NCBI GenBank assembly: GCA_037074705.1
Contig: CM073590.1
Coordinates: 96,004,447-96,068,446, forward strand
Direction of reading: 5' to 3'
DNA from: Zhengitettix transpicula
Lineage: Eukaryota; Arthropoda; Insecta; Orthoptera; Tetrigidae
DNA: 64,000 nucleotides
Of the stretch, positions 38,148 through 51,509 are shown in pieces. The notes under the pieces were generated by a model. It searched no databases. It was not told the origin of the DNA and saw only the letters and a program-made list of their open reading frames with translations. The translations under genes were made by a program, and so were the position numbers. Each line of letters starts with the position of its first letter. Position 1 is the first letter of the stretch.

Positions 38148-38330
38148 ACACTTTGGGCGATTATTTATTCCTGCCGCATTATCCGCAGTAGTCCATTGAA
38201 GTGAATGAGAGCTTCAACACTGGGCGGTAAATAATCTCTGCGATAAAATTGTCGATGACAACAGCTTGAGGAGTCGATCGGTGCCTCTAGCGTACAGCGA
38301 TAAATTTATCGCCACTTGCAACTATTGGCC
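38148..38330. mobile_element. Possible MITE remnant
   Basis: TTACACTTTGGGCGATTATT near the left is echoed by CACTGGGCGGTAAATAATC, and by GCGATAAATTTATCGC (a perfect short palindrome) near 38297. Such GGCGATAA-rich inverted segments occur in small DNA transposons. Ends are not resolved. Confidence 0.25.
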
Positions 38331-40120
38331 TACGTAACCCAATGCATGTTTGCACACAGGCCGGTTTTTCTACCGCTTGAGTTATTTTCATTCTTGATTT
38401 GAATTTTCGCATGGAAAGGTTTTTTGACATCCTATCTTTTGTGTCCTTTTTTTTGCATATAATTTGTGTGGCATCATAGATAATGAAATACTTATTCCAT
38501 TAATTAAAGAAAGACCTGTGTTGTGGGATTAAACCCTGAACGTATTTCGCGTCATCCTACCTCAACTCTTCAAACAGCGGGTAGAAAACTCCAGCCTCCT
38601 ACCTTCTTTCATTCATTGGATGAACTCAAATTAGTCGATTTTTCTTATCATTTTCATTCGACTACTAAGTAACAGTAATGCTAAGGCCTTACAGCGTCGA
38701 GCTTCCTTAACTGATGATACGTGCCACAGAATACCAATATATCATGCCTGAAATGATCGCGAATCATTTAGAGCTTTCAATGCCAATGTGATGCAGGGGC
38801 ACCTGATAACTGAAGAGCAAGAGCAAGGAAAATCCGACTGAAACTACTACTGAAGAAAAGTATTTGTTACTAAGCAGTTTGGTGAGGATGCGATTCACAG
38901 CGCGATGTCGTAGTATTTGTGTAATGAAAATGTTTACTATATAGCAATGTTATGGATTTTTTTCTTCAGTATGTACGTAATACGATGTAAAGAACATTTC
39001 GTAAGTGCATTCAAAGGTTTGAAGTGTAACTGTGTGAAAATGACCGGTTTATTTCTTATGTCGGCAGGGATACGTGGGCTATTACACTGGGGACTATTGT
39101 GTACACGGACGGAAGTTGCTGAGAGACAAAGACGTGCCTAGAATTTGGGGAGAGAGACGAGCCGACGGATTCGTATTCCATCTCTGGGGGTGGCGTCATT
39201 ACGAAACCCGTACAAGTGACTTGTTTTCAAACTCGGGAAAATTTATGTACCGATTGCTGCTAGTCACAGTCTTCGTAAATGGTTTTCAAATCGAGTTTCT
39301 CTGTATACTAACAAAAGACGAACCATACAATCCGCGTTTACTTATTGCAAAATGTAGCGTCAACATCTAAGGGAATCTCATTTCATCTTCATTTACGATT
39401 AAATGCAGCTAACCTTTCTATGGAACATAATTATTTATCATGTTCCTTTAAATCCTTTTTGCGATATAATAGCGAAAAACGTAACTTTATTACATAAGAT
39501 TTTTTGTCGACGTGTATCAAACCTCGAGAATTATAAACTATAATAGACAAAAAATTATTTGAAAATATTTGAAGCTAAATAACGAACACTTTTAAGGAGG
39601 GGTATATAACGAAGTTTTGAGACTTTTGTGTGAGTATTAAAATGAAAATGAACACTAACGAGGTCTTAGATACTGACCGTTGCGATTTAATCTGGCGTGC
39701 TATCGCTTTGAGTGCTAAAACCGATTTTCTAGGATCTACCTGCCTCCTTTACTTTAATCGTATAATCGGATTTAACTATTCTCGGTAGTAAAGGTTCGTT
39801 CTTGTTTTAGATAAATGCGACATTTCTGGTAATACGAGACTATAAGTATTCTTTCAAGTCTGTTCAAATTTAGTCGTCAGTATGAACCGTAATACCCAGT
39901 AATACCCCCGACGAGGTTTCAGTCGTAATCAATTGGGTGTTTCACACACTAGAATATTTTTTTTCCATGAGGGAGTTTTCTTTATCCTTAATCTTTTCTT
40001 GCAGGGCGAGTTTTCCATATTGGACGCATTGTGTTGAATCCCTAATTGTTGTTCGCATATACGTCTTGCAAACCGTTTTGAAGTAAATTAAATGACAAAT
40101 TATAAATACACAATATTAGT
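38331..40120. other. Intronic DNA, nothing recognised
   Basis: Overlapping plus-strand frames at 38917-39370 (up to 98 codons) have no recognisable domain or splice support. Otherwise AT-rich non-coding sequence. Confidence 0.5.
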
Positions 40121-40169
40121 CCCTGAAGATTAACTGAGTTGTTTACTGTTCGAAACGTCGAACTGTCGC
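40121..40169 (+). ncRNA. Solitary hammerhead-like motif
   Basis: CTGAAGA (40123-40129), 22 bases, then GAAACGTCG (40152-40160). These are the two conserved boxes seen in FB1. No inverted partner was found nearby. Stem III and the cleavage base do not fit well after GTCG, so activity is doubtful. It is most likely the end of a Penelope-like fragment. Confidence 0.35.
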
Positions 40170-40860
40170 CTTATTTAATCTTTTTTCAGATCTAATACAT
40201 TTCACGTTCAAAATTGATCTTCAATAAATATAATCCTGTATACATGTATATTTATAGTTACACTATATTTATTAATTGTAATTTCATGTATCTGACACGG
40301 GGCAAACTGCTCATTTGTAGATTAAATAAATAAATACATACACACACACAGATAAAATTCTCGTCCCATTCTTTCCTTGAACTACTCTCCGAAAACGTTT
40401 CCACCCTCCCTCTTCTGTTGATCACGTCGTAATATGTGTCTACTTGCTTTTCATACTTCTTTATCGCTCTTAGAAATAATATAGTCGTACACGTTTCATG
40501 TAGGTATGTAGCTTCTAAAGCGTATACTGCCTTATAATAAAACTATTGTGTTGACTGAACTGAATCATGAATTAGAATGAAAAATTGACGTGCGTAACAT
40601 TTTTCAACATAAGTCATTAACATCTTATTTCGTGAACTGTTCTGAAATTGCAGTATCGGGTGAGATATGTAACCTCCAAAACCACTATGAACAGAGACAG
40701 CTAGAGCATAAATTAATTTTTAAATGTCTTGAGATGATTATATGAATTTTTGTTATTTCTTTTTATGTCTGAGAAATATTTGGGTTCTTTGGAGTGCCCT
40801 GTGGTTTGTCTTATCTACTGTTTTCTTGACCATAGTAAGCGCTAACTTTCATGCCCTAGC

Positions 40861-40916
40861 AAGGATTGGAGCCCGGGACGTCTGTGATAACGCTGACCAC
40901 TATACCAAAGAAAGTA
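40861..40916 (-). repeat. tRNA-derived SINE head
   Basis: The complement reads TTTGGTATAGTGGTCAGCG (A-box region) and then GTCCCGGGCTCCAATCC (B-box region), as in the element at 48.7 kb. There is no acceptor stem pairing, so it is not a functional tRNA. Confidence 0.55.
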
Positions 40917-42010
40917 GGGTTTGATAAATATACGAACTTTGAATTATTAATACAAAATTTTGTTCGGTATAATTGTTAACAAGGATTTTCATAAATTTTC
41001 ACCGAAATTAAGACTTCTATGCACTTGCGTGTGATTCGTATGATTTTAATTTTAATGACAATGTTATAAAGCAATATTCTTCGTGTTTTAAAATGTCTTA
41101 CAATTATAAGTGGAAAGTATAGATCGTGAGAAATAGCAAGTCACATGAGATGCGTAGTAGGTGAAGGGAGAAGATGGAGGGGAATATTGTCGTCAGGTTT
41201 GAACTCCTGTGTGGACGTTACGCTACCATCATTCTTCTTATTTTTATAAAAAGTACAGTTTTGAAAATAGGCTAATATACGATTATAGTATTTACAATGT
41301 AGCAGATATTTAATATTTATGCTTGGGATCTTAAAGCTGACCATTGTCTTTCCAATTTAGAGACGAGAGAAATCGAGGAACTTGATTATAGTCTATTGAC
41401 GAATGTATGCCGGCATTTTGCTTTGGAAAGATCTGTGCACCGGCGATAACTTGGTATTTATGGGGTGCAGTAAGGAGGATAATGGGAGGAACGCATATTG
41501 AGGGAGTATGTAGGACCAGTTGGTGGGTGGGTGTTAGAGTTAGTGCTTTAGGGGGAGGGTGATGTCATTGCGGTTGAGTCTGCGATTTTGTGGAGGAGGG
41601 GGCGGGTTGCTGAGGAAAGCTCAATGGTTGGATTTGGGTTGTCGTTAGAGCTATTTATTAGTGACTTGGTGGATTTAAGAATTATGGTAGAAATTAGGAG
41701 AGTTTCAACGTCTTTGTGGATAGCTGAGTTGTGAAACGTGGGGAGTTTGAAAATATTCGGAGAATTTTATTTTGTTTAGTTTGGATTTTGTTGGAGTGGG
41801 AATAGGCGGTGGATCCCCCTGTGGCACATGAGTATGACCATACCGTCATTCTAAATCTTAACTGTTACGGATGAGGTTTTTGACACACAATACCTATTTC
41901 TCATTGAAGTCGGAAATTTATTTGGTAAAGAATGGAATTTAGTAAATTGCCCTCGGCTCTAAGCAAAGGATGGAGAAAACAGAAAACTCGTATCAGGATA
42001 GAAAGGGCAC
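40917..42010. other. Intronic DNA, G-rich in part
   Basis: A purine- and G-rich stretch (about 41455-41640, with GGGTGGGTG and GGGGGAGGG tracts) stands out from the AT-rich background. No gene or known repeat recognised. Confidence 0.45.
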
Positions 42011-42014
42011 CGCG

Positions 42015-42075
42015 TATTAACCGGAGGTAGTGAATTCGATTCCTGGTCAGGTCAAGATTTTCCATCCTGATTCTT
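42015..42075 (+). repeat. tRNA-like SINE fragment
   Basis: TGAATTCGATTCCTGGTCAG has B-box character in T-loop context, and the 3' continuation does not pair with an upstream acceptor. Weak evidence for a degraded SINE head. Confidence 0.3.
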
Positions 42076-44008
42076 TAATGGAATATATTTCCTAGAATGA
42101 ATATTTTCAGAACAGGTTATCCACTGGGACGTTGCAAAGGTTCGTGTTATACTGAGTTACGACTTACCCCCAGTGCCACCACAGGTTAGTCGGACAACTG
42201 AGGCGACTAAATATTTCTCTCCAGTATAATACTATAGGGGAATTCTGAAATGATATTTTATGAGATGAGATGAGTGGGGAACAAAAAATTGAGCTAGAAA
42301 ATGCTAAGGGGAGAAATAAACCAATAAATAGAACTGGACTTAACTGGATTAAGTAGTTCACTGCGTTTCATATGTTATAATAGATAAATGGAACATCGGA
42401 ATTAGTGACCTGAAAGCCTGATTCAGAATAAAATATCTGTGTAAATGTCCTCCTCGTGTGTTTTCTTATGCAATATATGAGGGATTGCTGGTTAAAAATT
42501 ATTTTAATATATGAGATGAGGTGCGATTGTTATGGGGTGGAGTAATGAGGGAGACCGTGGAGTAATTACAGGACAGTAGGGAGTATTGTTTTGCAAATTT
42601 CCGGAGCCCAGTGCCTGCGGCCTGATGAACTACACTGCAGCTCTTCACGTAATAAGGCCGCGATCTACAAAAAGACTAATAGCAAGAAACAGAACGTCGC
42701 ACCACATCTTACTAAGATGTTTTTGTAGCACATATACATGATGGGCATTCTCAACAATGTCTCCCGGTTTAACTAGGATTGGTGTAAAATATTGACAATT
42801 TTTTCATTTAACTTTATGCTGAAAATTATATTACATACTTAAAGTATGATACAAATATTAAATATTATTTAAGTCACATAAAACAAGATAAATGAAAATG
42901 TTTCATCTCTTCATATAAGACTTATTGACCTCTTCATGTAATCACAAGTAAATAATTAGGAGACCTTTAAAACAGTGTTATATTATCGACATTTTAATGT
43001 GGTGGTCTTGAACATACAATTCTATCTTAAATTAATAAAAGTTAAATATTAAAACCAATAAAATGTCAATCACAGACATTGCAATTATGAAAATACAAAG
43101 TATGTTACTTACATTGGAAATCAAACATGATTAAAATAATTAAAATATTTTTGATAAATAGATTTTAAATTTGATGTGTAATTTTGTAATGCATGCCAGC
43201 ATGGACTCTGCAGAAATGATGCAAACAACGAGATAACGTAAAGTTAAAAACAGTTACACTGTTGAGTTTAATTTTTAAATGGTCATTCGTAAATGTCAAA
43301 ACAAGCTAATTATTTTACATGAGTAGATATACAATTTTCTTACAATAAAAGAGACTCATAAATACATTCTAAATTTTGAGTGTCATTCTTTTAATTAATA
43401 GCCTTATTGTTAGATCTGACGTGAAGCATTTCGTTCACGAATTCTTCAAATATAATTTCTCTCCTCAAAATGTAAGCATTGACCCAATGAATATTATGAT
43501 TAAATTAAAGTAAACATGCTTGTAATTTCCCATTTAACATTCAGTTTGTTTACCACATCTGGCTATACTTCATCCAACACTGTTCGACTTGCATTTAGTA
43601 TAACATCAGTACTCCTGTGAATTAAACCGGGATATAGAGACAAATTTTTTCGAAGCAATAGATGAAGCAAACAACCGAACCTTGTTGCACGTTTGTCTGC
43701 TGCGATAAACGAACTCATGCGATTTATGGCGCTGATGATAAAAGCCTAGTAATTAAAATGACTATTACTGACTTCGCATTGCGTAGAACTGAAAAGTTAT
43801 ATCGGTAATAACTAATCGCAATAAATATCCTTTCCGGATCTTGTGTTCTCAGGTTTAGGATTCCGTATTTTTGTGGGAAAAACTCTTGCTGTAGATGGCT
43901 GACATGATTTAATAAAAAAGAATTAAAATATTATTATTGACTTATCAAACTGTCGATGGCGATAATGATACTAATGATTATGATTATCGCGGATGTCTTC
44001 TGACAAAA
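42076..44008. other. Intronic AT-rich DNA, nothing recognised
   Basis: No supported feature on either strand. Confidence 0.55.
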
Positions 44009-44047
44009 ATTTGATCCGGTTAATGAACCTAGAATCATTTATTAAAA
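44009..44047 (+). repeat. Fragment matching the tail of FB4
   Basis: TTGATCCGGTTAATGAACC followed by AGAATCATTTATTAAA matches the FB4 right tail (TTGAACCGGTTGATAAAGCG, AGAATCTTTTATTAAA) at most positions. This conserved block beyond the hammerhead-like boxes marks another relic of the same retroelement group. Confidence 0.5.
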
Positions 44048-45198
44048 CAATATTACAGTCTTTTTCTGTAACGGAACACAATGCGCTTAGCAGAATGCTC
44101 ACAAACGAAGCATTAAAATTGGAAACTTTATTCTTTGTAGTCTAGAACGAAACAGTGTAGTTTTTATTCAGTTTCTGAATTGTTGAAAGCAATTTGTTGA
44201 GTTCAGAATACAGCTACGGATGTAACTCACGGAAAAAGCCAAGTGTTGTATTAGAAAATGAGATAAATGGTGTTTGTAGTCTGCAAGAAATAGAAATAGG
44301 AGCACGAAATATCGCGTGAACCTCGAGCTGAATTAAGGACTGTGCATTTTTTTTTACAAGCAAAATATTGTAATTTCTCCCGACGATTACCTTTTCAATT
44401 AGCGTTCGAACTAAGGTGAGTTTTGTTATAGAAGTTTGAGGCGACGTCGACATGTATAGTTCCCTTTGCGCAGCGCCTGCTGACGATACCGCCTTGCAAT
44501 TTGCTCCGGACTATAACGATATAAATTTATTTACATAAATTAAACTCTTAATTTTTTTTAAATATGTAATTAGATTAAAGTAGTTGAAGGGAAAAAAAAT
44601 GCAATATTTTTCACTATATTCCCTTTATTCTCAGGGTTCATGTTGGGTCTGAATCTGAGAAGTTTTTGTTAATAATATTCAATAAAATACAAATATTGAT
44701 TGATTGTTGATTAAACTACAATTTCAAAGTCAAAATATTTTGATAATATATACTGATACATACGGAACCCTTTAGTGCATAGTGTAGCATATATGCAACA
44801 TAACTTTTAGTATCATCCAAGAGGTGTCTATTTGGGTCTAAGGCAGTTAATTTGTAATGCAGATATGAAACAACATGCACTTAAGGAAATTTGAATATTT
44901 TGGCACCCGTGGACGTGTTTAAATATGTCTTTCCCAGCTTTTCGTGAGTCAGCTCCTTAAGCCACATTTTTCTACTCGCCGGTCAACTTCAGAATATCTA
45001 TTTTTTTGAGCGTTTTTAGATTTTTTCAATAAAAAAATTTAAGCGTCATTCTCAGGGCATTTTAATTGCACTAAAATAATAATTATCCAATTAATGTGAT
45101 ATATTGATAAATTAGACCTAACTATATTTATGTTAAAGGTATGCAACATCACGAGCCAAATGGACTTGATATTGTTTTGGTTATCTTTTCCGTATTGT

Positions 45199-45494
45199 GA
45201 ATAAGAATTTTGGCCAATTCAGACAAAAACGTGATAATATAACTACCACACAACGTTTCTGGGAGCCTTGTCCCTTTCGTCAAGTACGAAGAAGAGCCGA
45301 GAGCGACACAACTACACTGCTTTTTGAGTTTTGTCAACTGACAATTGCAGTTGTGTCGCTCTCGGCTCTTCTTCGTACCTGACAAAAGGGTCAAGGATCC
45401 CAGAAACATTGTGTGGTATTTATATTATCACTTTTTTGTCTGAATTTGCTAACTTTCTTATTCATTATTTTCAACCAGACGTAATTTTTGTCAT
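45199..45494. mobile_element. Palindromic element FB3 with 13-bp target duplication
   Basis: Flanked by TTTTCCGTATTGT at 45186-45198 and 45495-45507. It has the same two ends as FB2 in reverse: GAATAAGAA on the left and ATTACGTC-complement (GACGTAATTTTTGTCAT) on the right. Its inner arms include a perfect 30-bp inverted repeat (45284-45313 with 45349-45378) absent from FB2, so the centre of the element varies. Both arms keep GAAAC boxes with TTGACGA (left) and CTGACAA (right). The base after U16.1 is G rather than A, C or U, so cleavage is not expected from this copy. Confidence 0.88.
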
Positions 45495-45825
45495 TTTTCC
45501 GTATTGTATTCATAAAAATACATATCAAATTTATGAAGCCCAACAATCAGTCCTCGAGGTTATTAACCTAGAACCTGATACTTAAAGTTCGATTTCAGTC
45601 AAATTGAACAATATTATGTTACTGAAAGTTAAATGCTTTCCGGGACTGCGTGTCCAATTTTGTTCTTCTATCACAGACTTCTGAATTATTCTCACTTTCT
45701 CATTTAACAATAACGTCATTTCAACCTCGTAATTTAATTATCTAACTTCACAGTGACTTCTCACAAATTATTGGCGTCACTATTAGGCATTTTATTGTCA
45801 AGTCGTCAGTCAGTTCCTTTTTCTT

Positions 45826-46220
45826 TATTTTTTTAGGATAACAGGCTACATGAGGGTAATCCACACGGTGGCAACTCCCCTTTAATAGTATAGGAAGGGA
45901 TTTGAAAGGGGGGATGCGGAAGGGTAGAGGAAGGTAGCCAAGGGTTAACTAGGGCCCCCGGGCTATAGTTTAAGGATCCTACCCGGCATTCGCCTAAAAG
46001 TAATGCAGGACAAACCCTAGAAAAACCTGCATAGGTCGGGCATTGGGTACTTGTCCCACGCCCTTCCGATAGCGGGAGAGGAGTTTGATGTGGGGACGAA
46101 GCATTCCCTTCTCCGTGCCTCGACAGTTTAGGAGGCAGTTGGCCGACTGTTCCAATGGGAACAGAGAACAATTCTTACCGTATGCCCAAAGTCTGCGACC
46201 CCGGAACATACACCTCTCAA
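45826..46220 (-). mobile_element. Interspersed family X, copy 4
   Basis: Reverse-oriented copy, clearly homologous to copies 3 and 5 over about 390 bp, from an A-run end (complement of TTTATTTTTTTAGG) to TTGAGAGGTGTATGTTCCGG. The frame with LGECRVGSLNYSPGALVNPW is open. The 5' segment found in copies 1 and 5 is missing. Confidence 0.9.
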
Positions 46221-48559
46221 CTTAACAGGCATTACAGGCCTAAATTTTAATATTCTTAGAACTTGTTTTTTAGTTTTCCTCAAAGACATATATTTGGTTT
46301 TCGTGCACCCTGAGAAAGAGATTAACTCCCAGTACTTGCTTTTTCGTTTTCCTGCACACCTGCCGGTCAAAGATACTTACAGAAAGCAGTAATTTTACAC
46401 GTGCCCTTTACATTAATGTTAAGAAAATGGAACCATAAAATGTATCGGTGAGGATTCTCTTCCCGGTAAGCAAAACTCTTCAGGCCTAAACATCGGCACA
46501 TTTTTCCATCAGCCCTGTGCTCTTCGTTCAGTCTCTCACGATTATAAACGTGAATGACTATATTACTGGGTATGATGCCCTAAATCGCGGGCCACATAGA
46601 AGTACCTATTCCTTGTGTTCCAAGTTAGTTTGCTAACAGCACGTTCAGGGAGGGTGTAGGGAGTTAGAAAGACATGCTGACTATGCGTGCAATCTAGGGT
46701 TCACCGTCTTTTAGACACTTTTGCTCCTCCCTTGTCAAAAATAGTCGTGGAATTAAATATTACAAACGTGACGCCATTCTATGTTTAATATACAAATCTA
46801 AGATCGAAACGTTGATATATTTTTAATAATTCCAATGCAAGTCGAATAAAATAATTCAATAATAATAATTATTACATTACTCAGGGTAATTCTGTTAGCT
46901 AAGATGGCGTTACGTACATAACTTATCAATGAAATTAGACGCTATTCCATAGAGAATCGGGCGTTAGAGGCGTTCATTACAAGGAACTGGAACAAGAAGT
47001 TGCTACCAGTGAAATGTATAAAAGTTTGATAGGTAGCCTGCTGGGTTTGGTGGAGATTTACCAACAATCACTTCCGTCTGTTTATTCCTCCCCACGGTAG
47101 CTGTTTTCACTTTCTTTGTTTTGCATCTGCGCTTACTTACCGCCGTCCATTGTTTCATCTGTCTTGCACTCTTCCCCACAAGCACTCCACGCGATGGAAA
47201 CCCCAACGAAGTATCTCGCCCTGAGTACCGCAGCGCACACATCAAATTTAGTGAATAAATCGAGTCGGATTACAGAGCATGCTCTATCCAGAAAGGTTTC
47301 GTATTCAGGAAGGCCGTGTTTTATGGTAAATTTAGTTGTATTTTTTTCCGTAGATAGGTTATTCATTGCCAGCCTCATCATCGAGGTGTTGGGGATAGCT
47401 TTTTTTTTAAAAAAAATATAAGAATTAGTCAGAAATTATCTGTACGTTGTTCCGTTAAAATGTATGACAATGTATAATCTGAAATGATAGATTTTCAGGT
47501 ACAAGTTATTCAACTGGAATATCTACAGAATTTAGCAAGTTGCAATTTATGTTTTTTCTTTCCAAAAATACTGTATTGAGTAAACGTTGTACATTCTGTA
47601 CAGGTTGCTACTGAAGCAAAATACTTGAGATTTCCGTATTACTTTCGCAATAGGAAAAATGAGCTATATTTTAAGTAGTTGTCGAAGAACAAAAAAAAAT
47701 TGAATTTTATTGAACCTTGAAGTCGGACTTTGCAATGCTGCCATTTGAAATAAATAAATAAAAACATATGCCTTTGAACGAGAAATCCTAAGACAGGACT
47801 AATCTGAGAACTGAATTTTCCGAACAAGTAATTGAGTTAGGTCCTTTCATAATGTTGTTTAAAATTCATATATAATTGTGATAATGGTAATAGTACACTT
47901 ACGCACCTTTTTACTACGTTCATAGGTTTTTAGCCGTTTGCAACGAAACAGTCTAATTAATAATCAATTCATGATCTCTTATGGCGAAAATTAATGCTTA
48001 GTCGCGGAAGGAATTAACGGCGAAGACATTTTAGGTTAAATGCGAACTTGAAAGTAACGCCTTCTATATATGGGGAAGTGACACCAGTTTTTCGTATGTT
48101 GAACAGGGTTAATAGTAACGTACTACACATTACATTCTTTATTGTTCCGAAGAATATAAACACCGCTTACCGTTATTTACTGTTTCTTACATCATTATAT
48201 ATATTGTGTTTGGATGTTTTGTTTTTAAATTTTAATATAATAACAAAACAATAATTAGAAAATTATACGTTTTCACGTTTAATAAAAGCTTAATAACGTT
48301 TAATAAAAGAATGGTGGACTTAAAATCAGTGGTTATTATTTAAAATAGTAAACAGACTTTTAATTTAAATTATTTAATGATAGGTAACGTTAAGTAATTT
48401 GTTTACATGTAATTTTTGTAATCTTCTCGGAGTCTTGTTGGATGTCTGGTTGGCCGGCCACTACGTTTTTCCAATGTGAGCTAGAGGGCTGACGAAATTT
48501 ACTGTTCCCGGAATTCGGTTTCAACATATCTTACACGAAATCTCCTATTCTAGTCTCCT
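46221..48559. other. Intronic DNA, nothing recognised
   Basis: A cluster of overlapping frames at 47003-47421 on both strands is GC-moderate but has no recognisable domain. No other supported feature. Confidence 0.5.
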
Positions 48560-48785
48560 TGGCTCCACAGCCCATTAAGGACATTGGCCTATCTAGACGA
48601 CTGCTAGACTTTCATCTTACATGCCACACTTTTGATTTATGGGTGACACGTGGTCAGAGTGTCGGTTCTCCCTCAATCTTAACTCCTGTGTCCGTGACCA
48701 CGACGAGCACAAACATGCCGGGGTTCGAAGCCGGAGCCCTGTGATGCGAGGCAATGACTCTGACCACTACACCACAAGAGGCCGG
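48560..48785 (-). mobile_element. tRNA-derived SINE, about 225 bp
   Basis: On the minus strand it starts GCCTCTTGTGGTGTAGTGGTC (A box TGGTGTAGTGG), continues through CATTGCCTCGCATCACAGGG, and has B box GGCTTCGAACCCCGGC. A tRNA-unrelated body follows, shared with the fragment at 13.38 kb. There is no 3' acceptor strand, which rules out a working tRNA. This is the best preserved SINE in the window. Confidence 0.7.
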
Positions 48786-50776
48786 CATGCGAACTCTCCC
48801 GTGTTACTAAAAACAGTATTTATAACTGTACATCTCTCTAATTGGGCACTTTTTTGCTGTTATTACCTTATTCACTTATCTTCCATCCTCCTTTAATTCA
48901 GACAATTAAGGCTTAAATGTCCTAAATTAATTAGAGACCAGTTGAGCCGTCTACTGTCCATATGGTGTTTACGGCTTTCCTTTACCCTAATGAAAAAGAC
49001 TAACCACCGGACTACAGGATAGAAAATTTTGCAAAACTAAATACCGAAATCAGTCTCCACAACCAGATTGCTATCGTCTGAATCTTCACTACACGTGTTC
49101 TGAATCAATATTGTAATTTAAATTAAATGCTGTTTAATGAGAAGTACATATACTTCATGCGTTTAATTTTGCGCTGTTTTCATTTATACGTAATAACAAT
49201 CTAATCAATAATCAGAAGAAATATCTATCACATAAAATTTAAAAGAAACACGATTCACGCCACAATTAGTTTATTAGGATAACTTGGATTACTATTATTA
49301 GAATAACCCAAGATAAGTCTGTATTTACAAATACCTTGAGTTTCTGATTAATAAATTCATTTGTATTGTTTCAAAATTTGATTGTTTAATCATAAACAAA
49401 ACAAAAGTATTTTTAAGGTGGAATTGAACATATTTATTGGTTTAAGCGTGAATTACGAAACCCATGTGTGGCCGTGGTCGTTCGTATCTTATAGATATTC
49501 CTTAAAGAATTCTTTCTAACGCTGAAATTAAATCTTACTTACCTAAAAATTAAGCTGATCTTCGCCAAATTCACACCAATGTCATTAATTTAATTATTAT
49601 ATATATTAATAATTGTTATAAGTTTCAATTCAAATTTAGAGTATTATTAATAAGTATTTTATTTCATACATTTTTCTTTATTTAGGCAAAATGGAAGTCG
49701 CCGTTTTTAAATAAAAAAATTAACTATCACGGCGCATAAAAAAATCGCGTTTTTAGAACAATTTTTTAAAAAACTAATTTATGTTCCATTTTATAAGAAA
49801 TATAATGAAAGAAAAAATTTCGGGCTTTGTTTACAATAACATCCGAATTGTTGGGTAATATTTTCCAGTGCCTACTGGAAGTATCAAGCAGCTTCCCCTG
49901 CTTCGTTGTTCGCCCAGTTTCGAAGTCACTTTTCCTGCTTGCTGCCACTCTCCGAAAGAGCTGCGTCCCTTTTCTTTTTGTACTCTGATGTGTTACTATC
50001 ACAATGCTAACGTTTCAAATTATCCAGACAAAAGAAGGCCCTACAGATTTTCCCCCCTCACTTTTATACGACTTTCTCCCCACATAGGAAAAACGTCACC
50101 CGCCCGTACAGTAAGAATGGTAAAGTCATTTGACCAGATTGCCGGGAAATTCCCAAAACCCTGGGTTGTTTCCGCAGGGTCAGTACAGCCTTTGTGATTA
50201 CTAAAACCATGATTATGAGGTGGCGAGAGGATTTACGATAGTGAGCACTTTGCATTTGCTTTGTACTTTTTTTCCGCGGAACTTTAAAGGCGGCACCTCA
50301 GTGTTGGTAAGTATGTGTATTTTCGGCTATACAGCGTAATAATTCAGTAAAAGGTGACGTTATTGTAAAAAAAAGTTATATCTGACGGATATATGCTAGA
50401 TTAACCTTAGTCTGCTTTTTCAAAGATGCGTTATCGCCAAACAATACTATTATATCCTTTAGAATAGATTTACCCTAGACATTCTGTCGAACCTACTAAT
50501 AGTTAGGAGAAAAAAATATTTCCAGTACCAAGTAAGCACTACGTTTCTTTTCCCTGCGTGGTCGTTTGCGTCAGAAAGGGAATTGTCCTCGTAAGGCTTA
50601 GAACCCGTGCCTTTACAAGGTCAGGAATGCGAGGCCACTGGGAACAGAAAAGGGCTACAATGCAACTAAAGTGAACCTAATTATGCAGCTCAGATAGATA
50701 TGAACTAAACTGTTGATCATTCCAATTAGAATGAAGTTCCGGGGAGTACAGAAAAATTAAATACAAGCTTATAGTG
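48786..50776. other. Intronic DNA, nothing recognised
   Basis: An open stretch of about 109 codons at 49868-50197 has no recognisable domain. Otherwise AT-rich. Confidence 0.5.
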
Positions 50777-51365
50777 CACAATATTTTCACTTATCATTTT
50801 TTCTAATTTCCCCCCCCCCACCTCATGTTTCATATACATATTTTTTATTTAAAAAAGAAGGAATTTGATTTATAATTAATTACTTTTATTTCTTAAAGAA
50901 GCCTAATTTCAGCTTGTGTATCATTGTTCTTCTGTTGTAATAATTCTGTGCATAAACAAAGTAATAATTTATTTTAATCTGAGATCGCAAAACCTATCGC
51001 CAATCCGAGCTTTTGTACGAAATTAAGTTATTTCATTTAACACGCGGAGTTGGCGCTAGACTACAGTAGACAACCACTTAGTGCATGTCATAGCACCCAA
51101 CACATTACGTACTATTCCTTCACTAGACATAGTAAACAATACTCTATGAGTACATCGTAGTTTACATTACTCCAATCTTTCAAGTGTGGCTCTATGGAAA
51201 GCACCAAACGTACCAAATGCTTATTATAAATTGAGATATAAACAATTTTTCCTTTTGTATAGCCCTAAGTTAAGTCATAGCTAGCAGTTTTTAAATTCTA
51301 GATATTCTCATTTACCCCCCCCCCCCCCCCCCCGAGGGGCGTGGGACCCACGTTGTGAAACACTG
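50777..51365. mobile_element. hAT-like non-autonomous element, copy 2
   Basis: Homologous to copy 1 through ATCGCAAAACCTATCGCC, GGAGTTGGCGCTAGACTACA and TACATCGTAGTTTACATTAC. Its right end is much clearer: the complement starts CAGTGTTTCACAACGTGGG, a typical hAT terminal sequence. C-runs have expanded at both sides (50810-50819 and 19 C at 51315-51333). The left end is eroded. Confidence 0.65.
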
Positions 51366-51479
51366 GTTTAAACGTTATATTGTATCGCCGTAATATTTGA
51401 ACAGAAAATGAAAAAAAAATTAAATATGCATCAGGTTTTTCGTCATTATGTACAGATGATCGCAGGAAGTAAAATATTG

Positions 51480-51509
51480 ACACACACACACACACATATA
51501 TATATATAC
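51480..51509. repeat. (CA)n(TA)n microsatellite
   Basis: Short CA run followed by TA run. Confidence 0.9.

Noticed and set aside
48715..48785. A tRNA gene on the minus strand
   Set aside because: A and B boxes are good, but the 5' GCCTCTT has no pairing 3' strand after the T arm, and the same body occurs elsewhere. It is a SINE head.
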